NCBI RefSeq assembly: GCF_037975245.1
Contig: NC_092581.1
Coordinates: forward strand, 18,093,303 to 18,157,302
From: Apostichopus japonicus
Lineage: Eukaryota; Echinodermata; Holothuroidea; Aspidochirotida; Stichopodidae
DNA length: 64,000 nt
Direction: 5' to 3'
Below the pieces are notes generated by a model. The model was given only the letters and a program-made list of their open reading frames with translations. It was not told the origin of the DNA and made no database searches. Made by a program: the position numbers and the translations under genes. The first letter of the stretch is position 1, and each line of letters opens with the position of its first letter. Shown piece by piece: positions 1 to 14,100 of the stretch.

Positions 1-1972
1 AGTTAATTAATTTGGCAATGGATTGTCTTTCTCCTTGGTGAAAAGTCACAAGTACATGACATGAAAATGTTATTTGTCACCAAAAAAAGTCATTAAGTAT
101 GTTAATTGTTTTGAGTGATATCGAATCGTAAATTGAGTGCAAATGGTGCTAAAAAGTTAACTTGTCCACACTGTTTAATGAAGCAATGTTATATGAGCGA
201 GTTAAAGTAACACCAAGAAATTACAACATCTTTTAAATAAATAAAGGTCAAATATTGTAGAAAGGACAAAATAGGTTAGTTTTCACAAAAACACATTCAA
301 CTGTTCAGAGCACTGTACCTTACTGATTCATGCATATTCGTACCAACCCTTCTCAATGTTTGGGAATAATTACAATCAACTAATTTAACCCTTCTACATG
401 TCTGAAAGTAATTTCGAGGTGCACAACCTCAAGGAAAATAGGTTGAAGCTTAGAAAAAATATAAAAAATTGCCAATTACTGATGATCTTTGAACCTCTTA
501 TGATTAATTAACAATTATACACAGCACAACAGAAACAGTGTTAAAACACACGGAAGACATCAAGTGCAAAATCATCGACCACAATAAACAGGAAAGTATC
601 ACTTTAAGAAAAGATTAACGACAAAAGTGTAAAGATAAAAAATGTTTGGTCAAGCACATCAAATCAGAGAATCGTCTTACCATGTAATGAAAGTCATCCT
701 TATGAATCATAAAAAGAGATTCAAAACAAAAAAATTATATTTTTATTTTTATTGAAAATATAACAAATAATGTGGAAACTAAAATGTTCCATGTTCTGCA
801 AGTTGGCAAACAATTTTTGAATTACTGACATTGATCTTCAGCTCCGTTTCTGATCCTTAATCTCTTACAAGGAGATCATCTCCTCTTGAAGAATGTACAA
901 GTTAGTATCATAATGTTGCCACAGAATTACCCCAATTTCAATCCCTGGTTAATGGGCTGACACAATCCACACTACCTTGAATTGGCTTACCCTTCCAAAA
1001 TTCTGCCTTGAAAATAGCTCTTGGAGCAAGCACTACCAAACAAAAGTTTGCCTCAAAGCAGGAAAATGAATAGGCTAATTCTAGTACTAAAAGTAGGCCT
1101 TACAGAATAGGCCTTTGATAGCTAGACTTCAGCTCCTTGCCAGAAAATAAAATATAATGTGCTGCCTTACAGTTAATTTGATAGGTCTTAGGCCTAAGTC
1201 TACTTAATGGCCCTGCAGGCAGGCCCACTAGCAAGTAACTTAATATGACAAGACTAAGGTCCTACAACCACTACATTTTTTTTGGTTGTAGAAAATTATT
1301 AGAAGAAAGAAATATTTAACTTGCGCCATTTGCAGTAAAATTATTAGGATTCAGCTCTGCTTGGCAGTCTACAGTAACATCCTTCCAATAGTAGCATCAT
1401 AAACCATGTGCTCCTCTTGCTCAACATATACAGAGAGTACAAATTTTCCACTCATGAATATTCAAGCTTTAGTTTTTACTTGACCTATTGCACTTATGAA
1501 TATGCTAATGAATAAAATTAACATCAGAATAAATATTCATGATATGTCAAGAATTCAATACAGAATCAAGTGAATGGAAATCCATGACTTAAAATTATTA
1601 TATAAAAGCTTCACTGCTTCACTTCTCATTCAGCTTTAACAACATAAAAAAATCAACATTTTACGTATTATTCCAAATTTACAAACGAGACAGAAATTCC
1701 CTCTAGTGAGATGGGGACTGCATACATGATCACATGGGATTAAACAGGGCACTCATTAATGAAAGAGATGATCCAATCATCTTTTAAACCCCAATTTGAC
1801 TCTCAACAGGTTCTGGGATTGATGTGGGGTAAAAACCCTGTACTTTTGGATACATTCAGTTGTGCTCAAATAAAACACACATGTTAAACTAATAGACTGT
1901 ACTAAGTTATGCCTGCTTTAATAAGATGAACCATAAATATGTTAATATTATATAATATTATGATTAATTTAC
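1..1972 (-). other. Presumed intron at the 3' side of the window
   Basis: AT-rich sequence with no stretch that reads like the expected C-terminal domain (no YPSLKPL-like or WLSGFF-like coding segment in any minus frame). I take it as the intron after e63. Nothing else was recognised in it. Confidence 0.6.
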
Positions 1973-2103
1973 CTCCATGGTGGTATGCATACAGCAGGCT
2001 TCTGGAACTTCCATCATAAACAGAGGCAGCTGGTCCAAGGACTGGAGCAACGTCGTCTGACGGATGTGGTTATTGAAGAATGCGGCAGGAGTCCGATACC
2101 TCA
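1973..2103 (-). CDS. e63: start of C-terminal domain (last exon in window)
   Basis: The acceptor is tttaatag|TGAGG, which restores the frame (ATG AGG TAT). It reads MRYRTPAAFFNNHIRQTTLL then LDQLPLFMMEVPEACCMHTT, equivalent to 'y..p.......i..lP....PevfgmH.na'. Donor GAG|gtaaat. About 400 more residues would be expected beyond the left edge. Confidence 0.9.
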
Positions 2104-5100
2104 CTATTAAAAGAAATATTAAAATCATAAATATTAAAATATTTAGCAAGCCACAATATAATATAATTCAGTTTTCAGATTTAAGTATCTTGTCAGTTTT
2201 CTTGCCAAGTTCCTTGCTAGGCAATTTTACAAACTTAACTGTTATATCCCATTAAATATTAAATAGAAATGTTAACATTACAATATTATACAGATCTTAA
2301 AATGACTCAGGGTTCAACAGTGTTTCACATCAAGGGGTTTTACCACCTATCCGACTCCCGTTTGAAAACTCGTAAAACCAAACCAATGAAATGATCGTTG
2401 TGCATCTTTTTCTTTTCCTTTCTTTTATCCTTTCTTTCCAGCTTTATTTTTCAATAATGTATTTGTCATAACAACACCCACTCATATATGTAGAAACTCA
2501 GGTTTGTTTGATTTCCTTTAATAAATACAATCTGATATTTGTATACATTTCAACAGAGAATAACGCTGCTGCGATGTTTATACTCACTCTTTGTCGCTTC
2601 AAAGTCTCTCTTTACAGAATTTGGACCAGTCCAATAATCTACCAGGGCAGAGAGGTAGGTCTGGTCATATTCATTGGTAATGTGACTACCATACACAACC
2701 TCTGAGAGTAGATATCTCAGACCGATCCATGAGATACCTCTCAGTGTCTCTCCGTCAGAACCAGGAATATCACGGACAATCTCCTTGGCGATCATTATTG
2801 CTTCCTGTAACGTGGAAATAAATTTGCACGAGTAAATGGGGCAACTTTTATCCAAAAAGACTTTTATCCCTTAAACTGTAATCGTGGGAAATGATCGATG
2901 TATTGACAAAATATTTAGTATTCTTGTTGTCACTATTATAGTAGCTAGCAGCTTTAATGTAGTTGCTTGGAAATGGAGTTAGGCCAGGACTTTGAATCTG
3001 CATCTTTTCTCTCAAGTGTAATACGAAAATGAAACTATATTATACTTTATCATACATTTCCGTTGTCCCTCTTAATTGACCCTGGGCAAAGGGGCTGTAG
3101 CCCATTCTGACCACAGCTCTTTCATTGGGTGATGGCCTACACACAATATTGAATAACACCCTAAATATATGTGAAACACAACAGCCACCATCTTTGATAG
3201 GAGAGTTGACTACCAGAGAAGCTTTGGCAAAGGCTCCAATAAAATTAGATGATTTGTTCTCACACCCTAGCATAGGTTCCCTGCCACCCTCCCTCCAGTG
3301 ATGTAACAGGTTAATACTACTAACATGTATTTCATTGAAACTGAAGTCCATGGTAGCGGGATAATTCCATCCGTACATGCCATAGAGAGCCCTCAGTCGG
3401 ACTGCTGCGTGTAACATGGCCAGGTTATGAAGCAGAGGAGGCCACTCTGTCCGGCCACTGTGCTTGAGAGTCTCCTGGTCCAACTGGCTGATGCTACCCA
3501 CCAGACTGTTACGCACCATCTACAACACAATCACACAAGTGATATTTCAGTATCAAAAAGAAATAGTGCCAAAAAAGAGAGCCTAAAATAGCTGGATACA
3601 GTGAGAACAGTCATGTCCAATATTAACATACTTACTCTGTGTAACATTGGTGGTCCAGTTCAGCAGTCTTTGCTGACTGCCCACAATCAACCTTGCCCTC
3701 CTCTTTAAAATTTTGACATTTTAATATCATAACAGAAGTATATATCTTGATAACACATCAGTGTAACACAATTTGAAGTTTAAACCCCATCTTCAAAATA
3801 ATTGTTATCCTCCCAAATCACTGGTGCTAGCCATACGTCACATAAATTGCCCTCACCATCACCCTCTCCCCTTTCCCTCATGATAATGCCTTTGGTACAT
3901 ATTGACTCCAGTGGCAACATGAGACAGCTCAAAAAGCCTCTCACCATATTTCATATTCACAAAATTACCAAAAACTTTACAATGATTACTTTACAACAAT
4001 AAAAGCTTGAGATAATCTTACCCTTGATGTGTCAACAATTGCTTTTGTTGCAATCTGTAACAATCTAACTGGCAGCTCTGGTCTCATCTGTGCTGAAATC
4101 CAGACTCGGAAATTACTCTCACTCCCATTCTTAATGTCGCCCTCTTCCAGGATTGTCTCTAACAGATTCATCAAATGGACAGCGTTGTGTCCATGTTGAA
4201 GTAGAACCCACGAACCCTGAATTGAGAGAAAGCATCAGCAGGATATCAATACAAAGACAGGAACAGCAACATCTGTTGTGTAATAGAATCTTTTGAGCTG
4301 ACAATAAAAGGTCATTCAGCACATCACAAACTTTTATATTTATCAACACATTCACTGAAATAACTATGTGTCGAGGCAGGAACAACAAGAATACAGAAGT
4401 TGTTTCACAACAACGTCTGATGCATAATATAGTCTTTTAAGCCAACATACAAAGTTATTCAGTACATCACAAGCTATTGCATTCTCTGAATTGCTATGTT
4501 TCTGAGCATCATAATAGCCTTCCAATTGCAGTGTATCCTGACATAATCAGTGCAGATTCAATGCATCCAATACTCCACATTTACACTGCAAACTTGCCAA
4601 CAATTAGCTAGTTTCATCTGTTAACCCCTCAGTAAGCACCCTTCATAAAACAGAAACTATCACTGGTACTATGCTAACTAGAGTGTTTGTGGTTTGATTA
4701 TCAATCCCTATTAGGCTATCAAGTATATATGTGCTGCCAACATCAATCCCACCACTAGCACCAAAACTATGTTGTGCAATAATCCCCATATCAGTCCTAC
4801 CATACTCAATCCTACTTCTAACACATAAACTACATGATGTCATCATTGATCCCACTACCAACGCTCAACCTATGTTATGGTGTCATCATTCCCCCACTGC
4901 TATCATCAAAAACCATGTGGTGCTGTAAACCTGCTTGGATTCAACAATACCCAATCTAGCAACTTTGTGATGGAATCATCAATCGAATTGCTCCAACAAA
5001 CCTGTCGTGTCATCATCAATCCCACTGCTAACACCAACACTATTAAGTGCCATTACCAATCCCACTGCTGACACCACAGCACCTATTTTATTGACTTACA

Positions 5101-8100
5101 TCTTGCATAGCTTTCTTGATTGCTTTCCTGGCCTTCCTCTCTTCAGTTGGTCCAGAATTGTTCAAAGCTACCACAACTGTGTGACTCTGCTTCTTGCTGG
5201 CCACATCATTAAACATCTTTTGAGCTAGATCTCCCTCTCTGGTATAGAGGAGGAGGATCGGTATCCTTGGAGAACTCTGGTTTACAATGGTGTGTATATC
5301 AAAGTTAATATCTTGAATATATCTGGTGAGAAAAGAAGATGAACAAGATAGTAATGATGCTAGATACAATTGCAACTTTGAACCAATAATTCCTGACATA
5401 TCATGACTTAAATTGATACATTCTGAGGGGATCAAATCTGTCTATCTTATACTTTGCCCTCAGTGTTACCTAAAAGTCCTTATAAATGTGACAGGCTCTT
5501 GTTTCGTCTTTCATACACATTATAATAGATGGAAAAACAAATATTGGAAGTTTACCATAATTGTGTTAGTTCTCTCAAATTTGACAAAACTCCACTTTCT
5601 AATACTTATGTTACTGACAATATTTCTTATTGACAAATTTGCAAAATTTGAAGAAATAGATTGAAAAATTTGTTACTGACAAATAATAATTCTGACCTTT
5701 TCCCGAGGACACTGCTGACGAAAGCCACGGAACACTGTTGGACCCGATCAGGTCTGAAAGCTCTGAGGACGAGTAACCTCTGTAGAGGATGGTAAGTTTC
5801 ATCCATCTTCTCTGGAAGGGGGAACACCTCGGGGGTGCCATGTTCCCCCAGGGTACGCCACTGGGTCTCCCTACCGTCCTTGGGCATCCGCTCAAACATA
5901 TCTTGGAACCATTCATAGTGCAGGGCCAAAGACTGAATCACACCAAAAACATTGACAATTACTTATTAAATGATAGAAGCATTTGTTTTGTTTGTTGTCT
6001 GAAATAGAACCTATATTCTCCTTGTATAGGGAGGTACACACAAAAATGGAGTTCAATTTGTAACTGTTAAACTAAACTTGTTTTCTACACACTCATGCTA
6101 CTTTTCATTTCTGAAATTTGAGAATACATCTTGGGGGAATGCTCATAGATCCCCGACCCTCCCCCACCCCCAACCCCTTCTCCAACAGCCTGTCCCAACA
6201 TACGCAGTCATTGACCAATTCTAACCTGTGACACCCCTAATCAATAATTTATTAAATTATTACTTACATTCAGATTCATAAATTTTACTATTTTTTTACT
6301 ACATGTGTTACATATGATCATGGGCGTCAACAGGTGGGGGACGGGGGGGACATGTCCCCCCCACTTTCAAAAGTGGAGGGGATATCATATCATTTGTCCC
6401 CCCCACTTTTCAGAACAGTTATTAAAAAAATCACATGCATATGCGCGATTTTCTATCACAATTGCTGAGCTGATTCAAGTAGAATCTAACTTAAGAATCA
6501 TTATCAATAAATTGCACTGGAAATTAGAACAGTGCTTGGCCCTTTATCCCCCTTCCTCTGATATTCACCCTCCCCGCTTCGTCCGAGACCTCTGATAAAA
6601 GTTTGTGCGATGTTTGAACGATGTTTTAGAGTGTTTTGTGGAAGCACCCCTTCTCGCCAGAAATGGAATTCCCCTTGCCCTACACTGTGAATCAGAGAAA
6701 ACGACGCATTTCAACTTGAAAACAAGTCGAAGACCCCACCAGGAAGGTAATATCATATATTTTAGGCCCTACAGACAGTATTCTGCCTGTATGCAGGGTA
6801 TTATATGATACCAAACTACCGAAAATATTTCGTTTGAGATGGACGCTGTGTAATTCGTCTCCCTTGGTGTCAGAACGGCATCTTTCTACCAGTACTTTCT
6901 GTCGGAATTTAGTTTTGTGAGACAAAATTTCTCCTCACAGATCTGGTGGTGTGTAACTAAAAACGACTCAGGAAGGCCGTCTCCTGCGATCTAGGGGGTC
7001 TTATGTACCCAAAATTTTCTGGTACGCTACGCGCCAACCAATGGTGGCGCTCCGCTTAGATAGTATAGTGTCCCCCTCACTTTCTGAAACCTGCTGACGC
7101 CCATGCATATGATCTCCACAATCACAGACAACATCACAGTGAATGTTACATAATGAAAGAAAAACAGATAGTTCAGGCTAATAACATTAACTATGTATGA
7201 CATTAATGAAATTGATAACCATTCCATCACAATCATATAAAGAATATATAAATCTGTAGGACTATACCTGGAGGTTATGAAACTGTTCATCAAACATCCA
7301 ATCAAATGGTTTCTTGATTTGAGTCACCCTATGGTCAGATGCCACAGTATGACCAAGAGTGTTCATGACAGCCGAACCAAGCTGTGGAGAAATCAGGAAC
7401 TCTCGCTCTCCGACACCGACCCTTCCCAGTGAATCTTCCACCTGTGAGATAATAAAATATATGCAATCAAATATACTAGTGGTAAAATTTAAGAGAGAGT
7501 TTAAGCCACTTTTGCAACTCTTCTGGTTTGCAAAAAAAAAAGAAGTGAATCAAGATAACAACCACATAAATAATATGAGTTTCTTTAATTATTCATTTAA
7601 TGCAGAAAAAAAGGACATCTTAAAAAAATATTGTTTTGAATATAAATGAGATGAATTACATGATCACATGACTGCACAGATCGATTGGTAGGCAGAGAAT
7701 CTGGTATTCTGAGATCACTGTTTCTAGTTCCTTCAAGTTCCTCCCCCCTCTCATCCACCCTCCCCCCCCCCCCATCCCCCACTTACATTGTCTATTTCTT
7801 GCAAATCTTCTTTCAGATGACATCTATATATTGATACTACAAGGTGTGTATTAAATTAATATCAAAAGCTACATACCTCAAGAGATAGGAGGAAAGCATA
7901 GATGAATCTATCCTTCTCCAGTAGAGCTCTGGCACTGGACTGGAAAGCATAACTTGTCAGCTTATCTACAACAGCCTTGACTGCACTCCTAATGGTGGAG
8001 GATAGAAAATAGTGTAAACCACTGGAAGGTGAGATACTTAAAAGAAAGAACATATAAACTGGTTTGTAATAATGTAAGGATGCTTTGAAGTCTGCAGTGG

Positions 8101-11100
8101 TGTGCATGGGTACTATGTTTTTGCTGATAGGCTGGGTATGTGATAAAAGTATTAGTTCAATTATTGACATGTCTTAGCAGGTCGAGTACTGAGAGGTATG
8201 CACATGTGATATCCAATGGTATGGACATGATGGTGTTGCACAGTGCTCATAGGCTAGGTTTAACAGTACATGTGATATCCAATGGCATGGACATGATGGT
8301 GTTGCACAGTGCTCATAGGCTAGGTTTAACAGTACATGTGATCTCCAATGGCATGGACATGATGGTGTTGCACAGTGCTCATGGGCTAGGTATAACAGCA
8401 CATGTGATATCCAATGGTATGGACATGATGGTGTTGCACAGTGCTCATAGGCTAGGTTTAACAGTACATGTGATATCCAATGGCATGGACATGATGGTGT
8501 TGCACAGTGCTCATAGGCTAGGTTTAACAGTACATGTGATATCCAATGGCATGGACATGATGGTGTTGCACAGTGCTCATGGGCTAGGTATAACAGCACA
8601 TGTGATATCCGATGGTATGGACATGATGGTGTTGCACAGTGCTCATAGGCTAGGTTTAACAGTACACGTGATATCCAATGGCATGGACATGATGGTGTTG
8701 CACAGTGCTCATAGGCTAGGTTTAACAGTACATGTGATATCCAATGGCATGGACATGATGGTGTTGCACAGTGCTCATGGGCTAGGTATAACAGCACATG
8801 TGATATCCAATGGCATGGACATGATGGTGTTGCACAGTGCTCATAGGCTAGGTTTAACAGTACATGTGATATCCAATGGCATGGACATGATGGTGTTGCA
8901 CAGTGCTCATGGGCTAGGTATAACAGCACATGTGATATCCAATGGTATGGACATGATGGTGTTGCACAGTGCCCATGGGCTAGGTATATCTTATATGACA
9001 AAGACAAGTGTAAATGAAACACATATATATACATTTTTGGTGTGATGCTGATGCAGTGATATGTGATGTGATGATAGTGATGTGTGATGATAGTGAGATA
9101 TGTGATATGTGTGATGATAGTGGTGGTGATGTGAAGTACATATATCTGTGGGAATCAGTGGTGTAGACATCACAGTGTCAAATGATGTGCTGGGTATTTG
9201 ATAATAGTAACACTAGGCTTATAATGTGAAATATTAACATGCATTTATTCAGTAGTATATGACGTATAGTGTGGTGATGTGCTGGGTAGTTGCTAGAGTG
9301 TAACATGTGATGACATGTGATGCACATGTGATGCACCATGCAGTGGCTGGGGCAACCAAACTTTAAATGTACATATGTGTTTTCAGTGTCTTATTAACAG
9401 GATATTTCCACCACCAGAAAACCAGGAAAAACCACCACAAATGTTTCTATCTACCTTTAGCTGGGAGATATCTACTAACTACAAATGACTAAAGATAAAA
9501 AACAGCAGGTTGTTGGTGAAGGAAGTCGGAAATGAACGAAAGCGAGCTACCATGGTGACAATGGACTGATTGTGTGGCAGAGAATAGTATTAACATAACT
9601 CTTTTATGAAGAGACTTCTTCAATTCTCATGCAGCCCCAGACTATAGCAGGTAATCGAGACAGTACAAAGAGGGACTAATGTCTCGCCCACTAGCAGGGA
9701 CTCCTCCCCGCCCCCTCCCTGAAGCCCCTCAAACTGAGGACACCAAAAATTTCTACTTCTTTTGCCAGTCCAGGTTTCTGTGGCCTTCATCCTACCAGTG
9801 CATGCTACAACCATGATGTGTGTGGTGCAATCATTGAAAAGCTAATGTATATGAGGCATGCAAACAAAAAATTAAAATAACCACTTACGATCTGAGAGAA
9901 TGACGATCATGCAGAAAGGGAAAGAGATACTGACAAAATGTACTTGTTTGATGGACACAAAAGTTCAAAACTTGTAACAAAGATATTTACTACAGAAATC
10001 TACCTCTTCAGGTTTGCAATGTAACTATACTGTCAAGTCATAAATGCATCAAGTCATAAAAGCAAAACTAAAAAAATTACAACAAAAAGATTAATAACTG
10101 AGTCAAAAAGTTACTATCTAATTATGTAAAATGTATCAATTTTTTCCAAAACATGCAGGCTGTAAAGGAAACTCCAGAGATGCAGACACTCATTCATTAT
10201 TACCATTCAAGAAGCATCAACTACCATGATAAAGGCTGCATAAACATTAAGTAAGTGGGCCTGAATTTTCGATCCTAGCAGGATCTTCTTCAGAGGCTGA
10301 ATGAAGAAGATCCTGCTAGGATCGAAATGTCAGGCCCACTTACTTTTACACATCCTCTTACACAGGCTCTTTATTGGATAAGCAGTTTGCTAACAGTGTT
10401 TGCTTTATGTTTATTTTCCTTTTACTTTGATAAACATTATTAAGTTATATTATGAGGTACAACCTCATCTGTAACAATATGTCATCGCTGAATTGTGGTA
10501 AACAACTGATTTAAAGCAGTGTACACACAATATAATCATTATTAAAAAAGGACATACATCAACTTTGAAATTGTTTCAGAGATCACATATGAAATTCTCA
10601 AGTTTGAAATGATCCCTGGCTGCTTTATCAAATAGCTATTACAATCATTTCTAAGGTTTTTCCTCACCTCTCTGAGTGTTTGATAGATACGTCGTAAACT
10701 TCCAGAAACTGTTGCCACGAGGTCTGGTAAATAGGATTAATTTCCACCATAGAGCGAGAAACATCAAAGCAGACGGCCCCCCTCTTAGCCACCGCTCTGT
10801 ACCCCTCCCTGGCATTGTGAATGGCATTCTCAGATATCTGCACTCTCTCTTGGCTGCATGGAAATATGATAATACACAGAACATGTCAACTGTTTGTCAC
10901 TCCACTACCCCCCCCCCCCCCTCCTTCCACCTCAGTCTGTCCAATAAAGAGAAACACTTACATTGTGAACGATAGTATACAGAGAGAGGACCTGCAGTTT
11001 AATCCTAGCAAGATAGGTTGAAACTTAAAGGCATTGAAGACTTGGGCACAAAGAACAGTCTGATGCCGGTAATCTGACCTAGTTTCGAATGAGGTGTAAC

Positions 11101-14100
11101 AGAAGTGTTAGACACCACCTCGATCCCAGAAAATAAACACACAGCTTACTACCGTCGGTAATTAGACACTAGTGTACAGTCGATACACACAGCTATGGTC
11201 AATACCCACAGCACAGTGTACATAGCAGCGATGGATATCTCAGGTCTAGATAAAAGATAACAAGGTATCACGTTTCATTACTGTCTGCATTTTGTAGCGA
11301 CAAGAAGAAAACTTAACTTGAAGCAACGGAAAGTTAACTTTTTCAGAGGTTTGGGGCGAGTCTTCAATGCCTTTAATCCTAGCAAGATAGTTATTAAAGG
11401 CTGAAACTTAAGTTTACACAAAAGTTACAGAAAACTTACACGCAAGTTACACAGACGTTGATACAAGATTACACAAGTACACACAAAAGTATGCTTTTAC
11501 ACAAAAGTAATCAATGTGGAAATTAAAGCCATCTGGATTTGTTGATTCGTATCAAGTTTTAAAGCTTTGAAGACATTTCCTCAAAAACTGCTTCAGTACT
11601 GTATTATATAAATCTACGACTGAAAAAATAGTGTGAAAGGCACATTAAGATGTAATTGTGAATACTGCCCTCTATTTCACTGAGTTAAATATGTTGCGGA
11701 ATTTTTGGGAACTTGCTATTATAGATGTGAGTTTGTTTGGTAACAAACACATCAAGATCCACAATAAAGAACACACAATACCACATATGGTGTCTTAGTC
11801 TACTCTTTGAATTTTCCACCTGTTACAATAGTAAGAAATATTTAATATGGAATAATCTTGATGAGAATCTATTTTCCTCAAAAGCAGTTTCTTACCTTTC
11901 TAAGGTCTCATCATAATGTTTCTTCATATCTGCTAGTTTCCTGGTCATCGCCAGGTCATTTAGCAGTCTCGTATCTGATGCTAGGCAGTCCAACATCTGC
12001 TTCTCAAGCTCATTTAACTGTGTCATGTTAGAGATTTGTTCCTTAATGAGAAATAGTTAAAAATAAAAAAATTACAAAAAACATATTCAGTGTCATTCTA
12101 GTGTTATTATACATGGAATGACTTAGTGTTCAAATTTTGTGTACCAGTTTTAAAGTCTCTGTGTTTGTCTTTTATAAAATATTAAAGTTCCTGTGTAAAA
12201 AAAAAACTGTTCTACACCTTTACACCTGTATAGTAATTTGACCAATTTGCAAAGCATTTTGCCAAGCAATACTGAATAAATTATTTTTATTTTCAATTAT
12301 TTTTCAATTATTATTAAATTATTATTTAAATTATTACCTGTTATATAGACTTGTGTTATTACAGACACTTGTTTTAGTAGTAGGCCTTCAAATATGTAAT
12401 TAAATATACTTAATGCTGCCCAGTATGCTTACCAATTTGTAATACATTTTCACAAATTCTGACTTTTGCAGGGAATTATGAAAATGTTAAGTAATTTAAT
12501 CTGATTTTTTTTAAAATTTCTGGGTGTATTAAGCTCAACAACTTACTAACATGACATTTGAATCACTGAATCAGAGAATAATATTTTTCGTTTTAGGAGT
12601 GAATCTTTTAGAGATAAACTTCCAAAAGAGATAAAATAACTTGTATATCTTTTCTTTTCTCTTTTGATTAATCTACAACTAAAGCTGTAAATTGAAGACT
12701 CTGAAGAGAAATGAACAGAGATTTGAGAGTTTATGTGAGTTAAAGCACTCATTAAAGCACTGCTCTCATTAGATTACAAGATTGTGATAAATTTGAATAC
12801 CTTGATAGCTGTGATTCTGTCTTCATCTAGACGAGCTTTCTCCAGAGCCATGAATCTGTCCAGCAGCTCCTCTTCAACATCTGCCCTCCCCTGATAGAAG
12901 TAGACAGGGCTGGTGTAGGCTGCCAGTGAATGGGGCAGTAGGTGGGGGAAGTAGGTAGTATGGAAGTAAATATGGAACCCTGGATGACACTCTACTTCAT
13001 GATCGGCCACCTGAAAAACAAATAATAAAGTAAAAAGTAAAGAATGTGAAGACATTCAATTGTTTTCCTACCTGGAAGGATCTTCCTAACGACAAAGATC
13101 AAATCCATTTGTTTACCACCTGATAGACTTTGAAGCGAGTTTCTACGTGGACACATATTTCTAGAAGAGTTACCCTTTCTCATACTTGTACTCATGGATT
13201 TGTACTCCTACTCATGGATTTGTACTCCTCCTGATAGATTTGTACTCGTATACATGGATTTGTACTCTTACACATGGATTTGTACTCGTACTGATGGATT
13301 TGTATTCCTACTGATGGATTTGTACTCGTACTCATGGATTTGTATTCCTACTGATGGATTTGTACTCGTACTCATGGATTTGTACTCGTATGCATGGATT
13401 TGTATTCCTACTCATGGATTTGTACTCGTATTCATGGATTTGTACTCCTACTTATGGATATGTACTAGAATGCATGGATTTGTACTCGTACGCATGGATT
13501 TGTACTCTAACTGATGGATTTGTACTCATGGATTTGTATTGTATGCATGGATTTGTACTCCTACTGATGGATTTTAACTCGTACAAGGGTTAAAGCCTTG
13601 CACTAAATACCCTGGGGAATCCTACTTGCTTTTGTACTTGTGCTGTTGTACTTGTACCAAATGTCTGCTACCTGATACTGAATCTATTCTATAACTTATT
13701 CAGCTTATTCAAAGTAAAGTGAATTAACGGCCTAATAACTTCTTTAGCAATTTTATTAATCCCTTTTCTATTATTTTTTCTATCCTTTGGTATAGTCATA
13801 ACTACATTCATCTAAGAATTCTTCACATCCAATATGAATAATTAAGTTACAATAAAGCCTTACCATCATTTTGAAGACTGCATTGGCAGACCAGAATCTC
13901 CTCTTCTGTCTCAGAAGTTCCATAAATCTAGCATCTTCTGCAAGAGCCTCTGGATCACAGTCCATCAAGACTAGAGGAGTTCCTTCAGTTAGACAAGATT
14001 CTAGCTGAGACCTCAACTCCTGAAAAATTATCATGAAATTCAGTTTTCATAAAATTAGATGTATTTTTCTTTTAAATACATACAAGCTTACTTACCGTGT

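Noticed and set aside
673-690. Possible 18-nt exon (GATGAC...ACATG) before a gtaaga donor
   Set aside because: The acceptor side lacks a pyrimidine tract and the peptide does not match the expected dynein C-terminal domain.
2538-2600. gtgagtat donor at e62 versus reading through in frame
   Set aside because: Read-through gives a short unconserved tail; the donor matches consensus and its phase fits e63.
3040-3324. Extension of e61 along the open frame
   Set aside because: The extra residues break the family spacing between GWNYPA and the LRYL motif; the gttagt donor at the in-phase position restores it.
8140-9045. 301-residue plus-strand ORF and 286-residue minus-strand ORF
   Set aside because: Both are by-products of a 66-bp tandem repeat whose length is divisible by three; no flanking gene structure or family features, and the region is an intron of the dynein gene.
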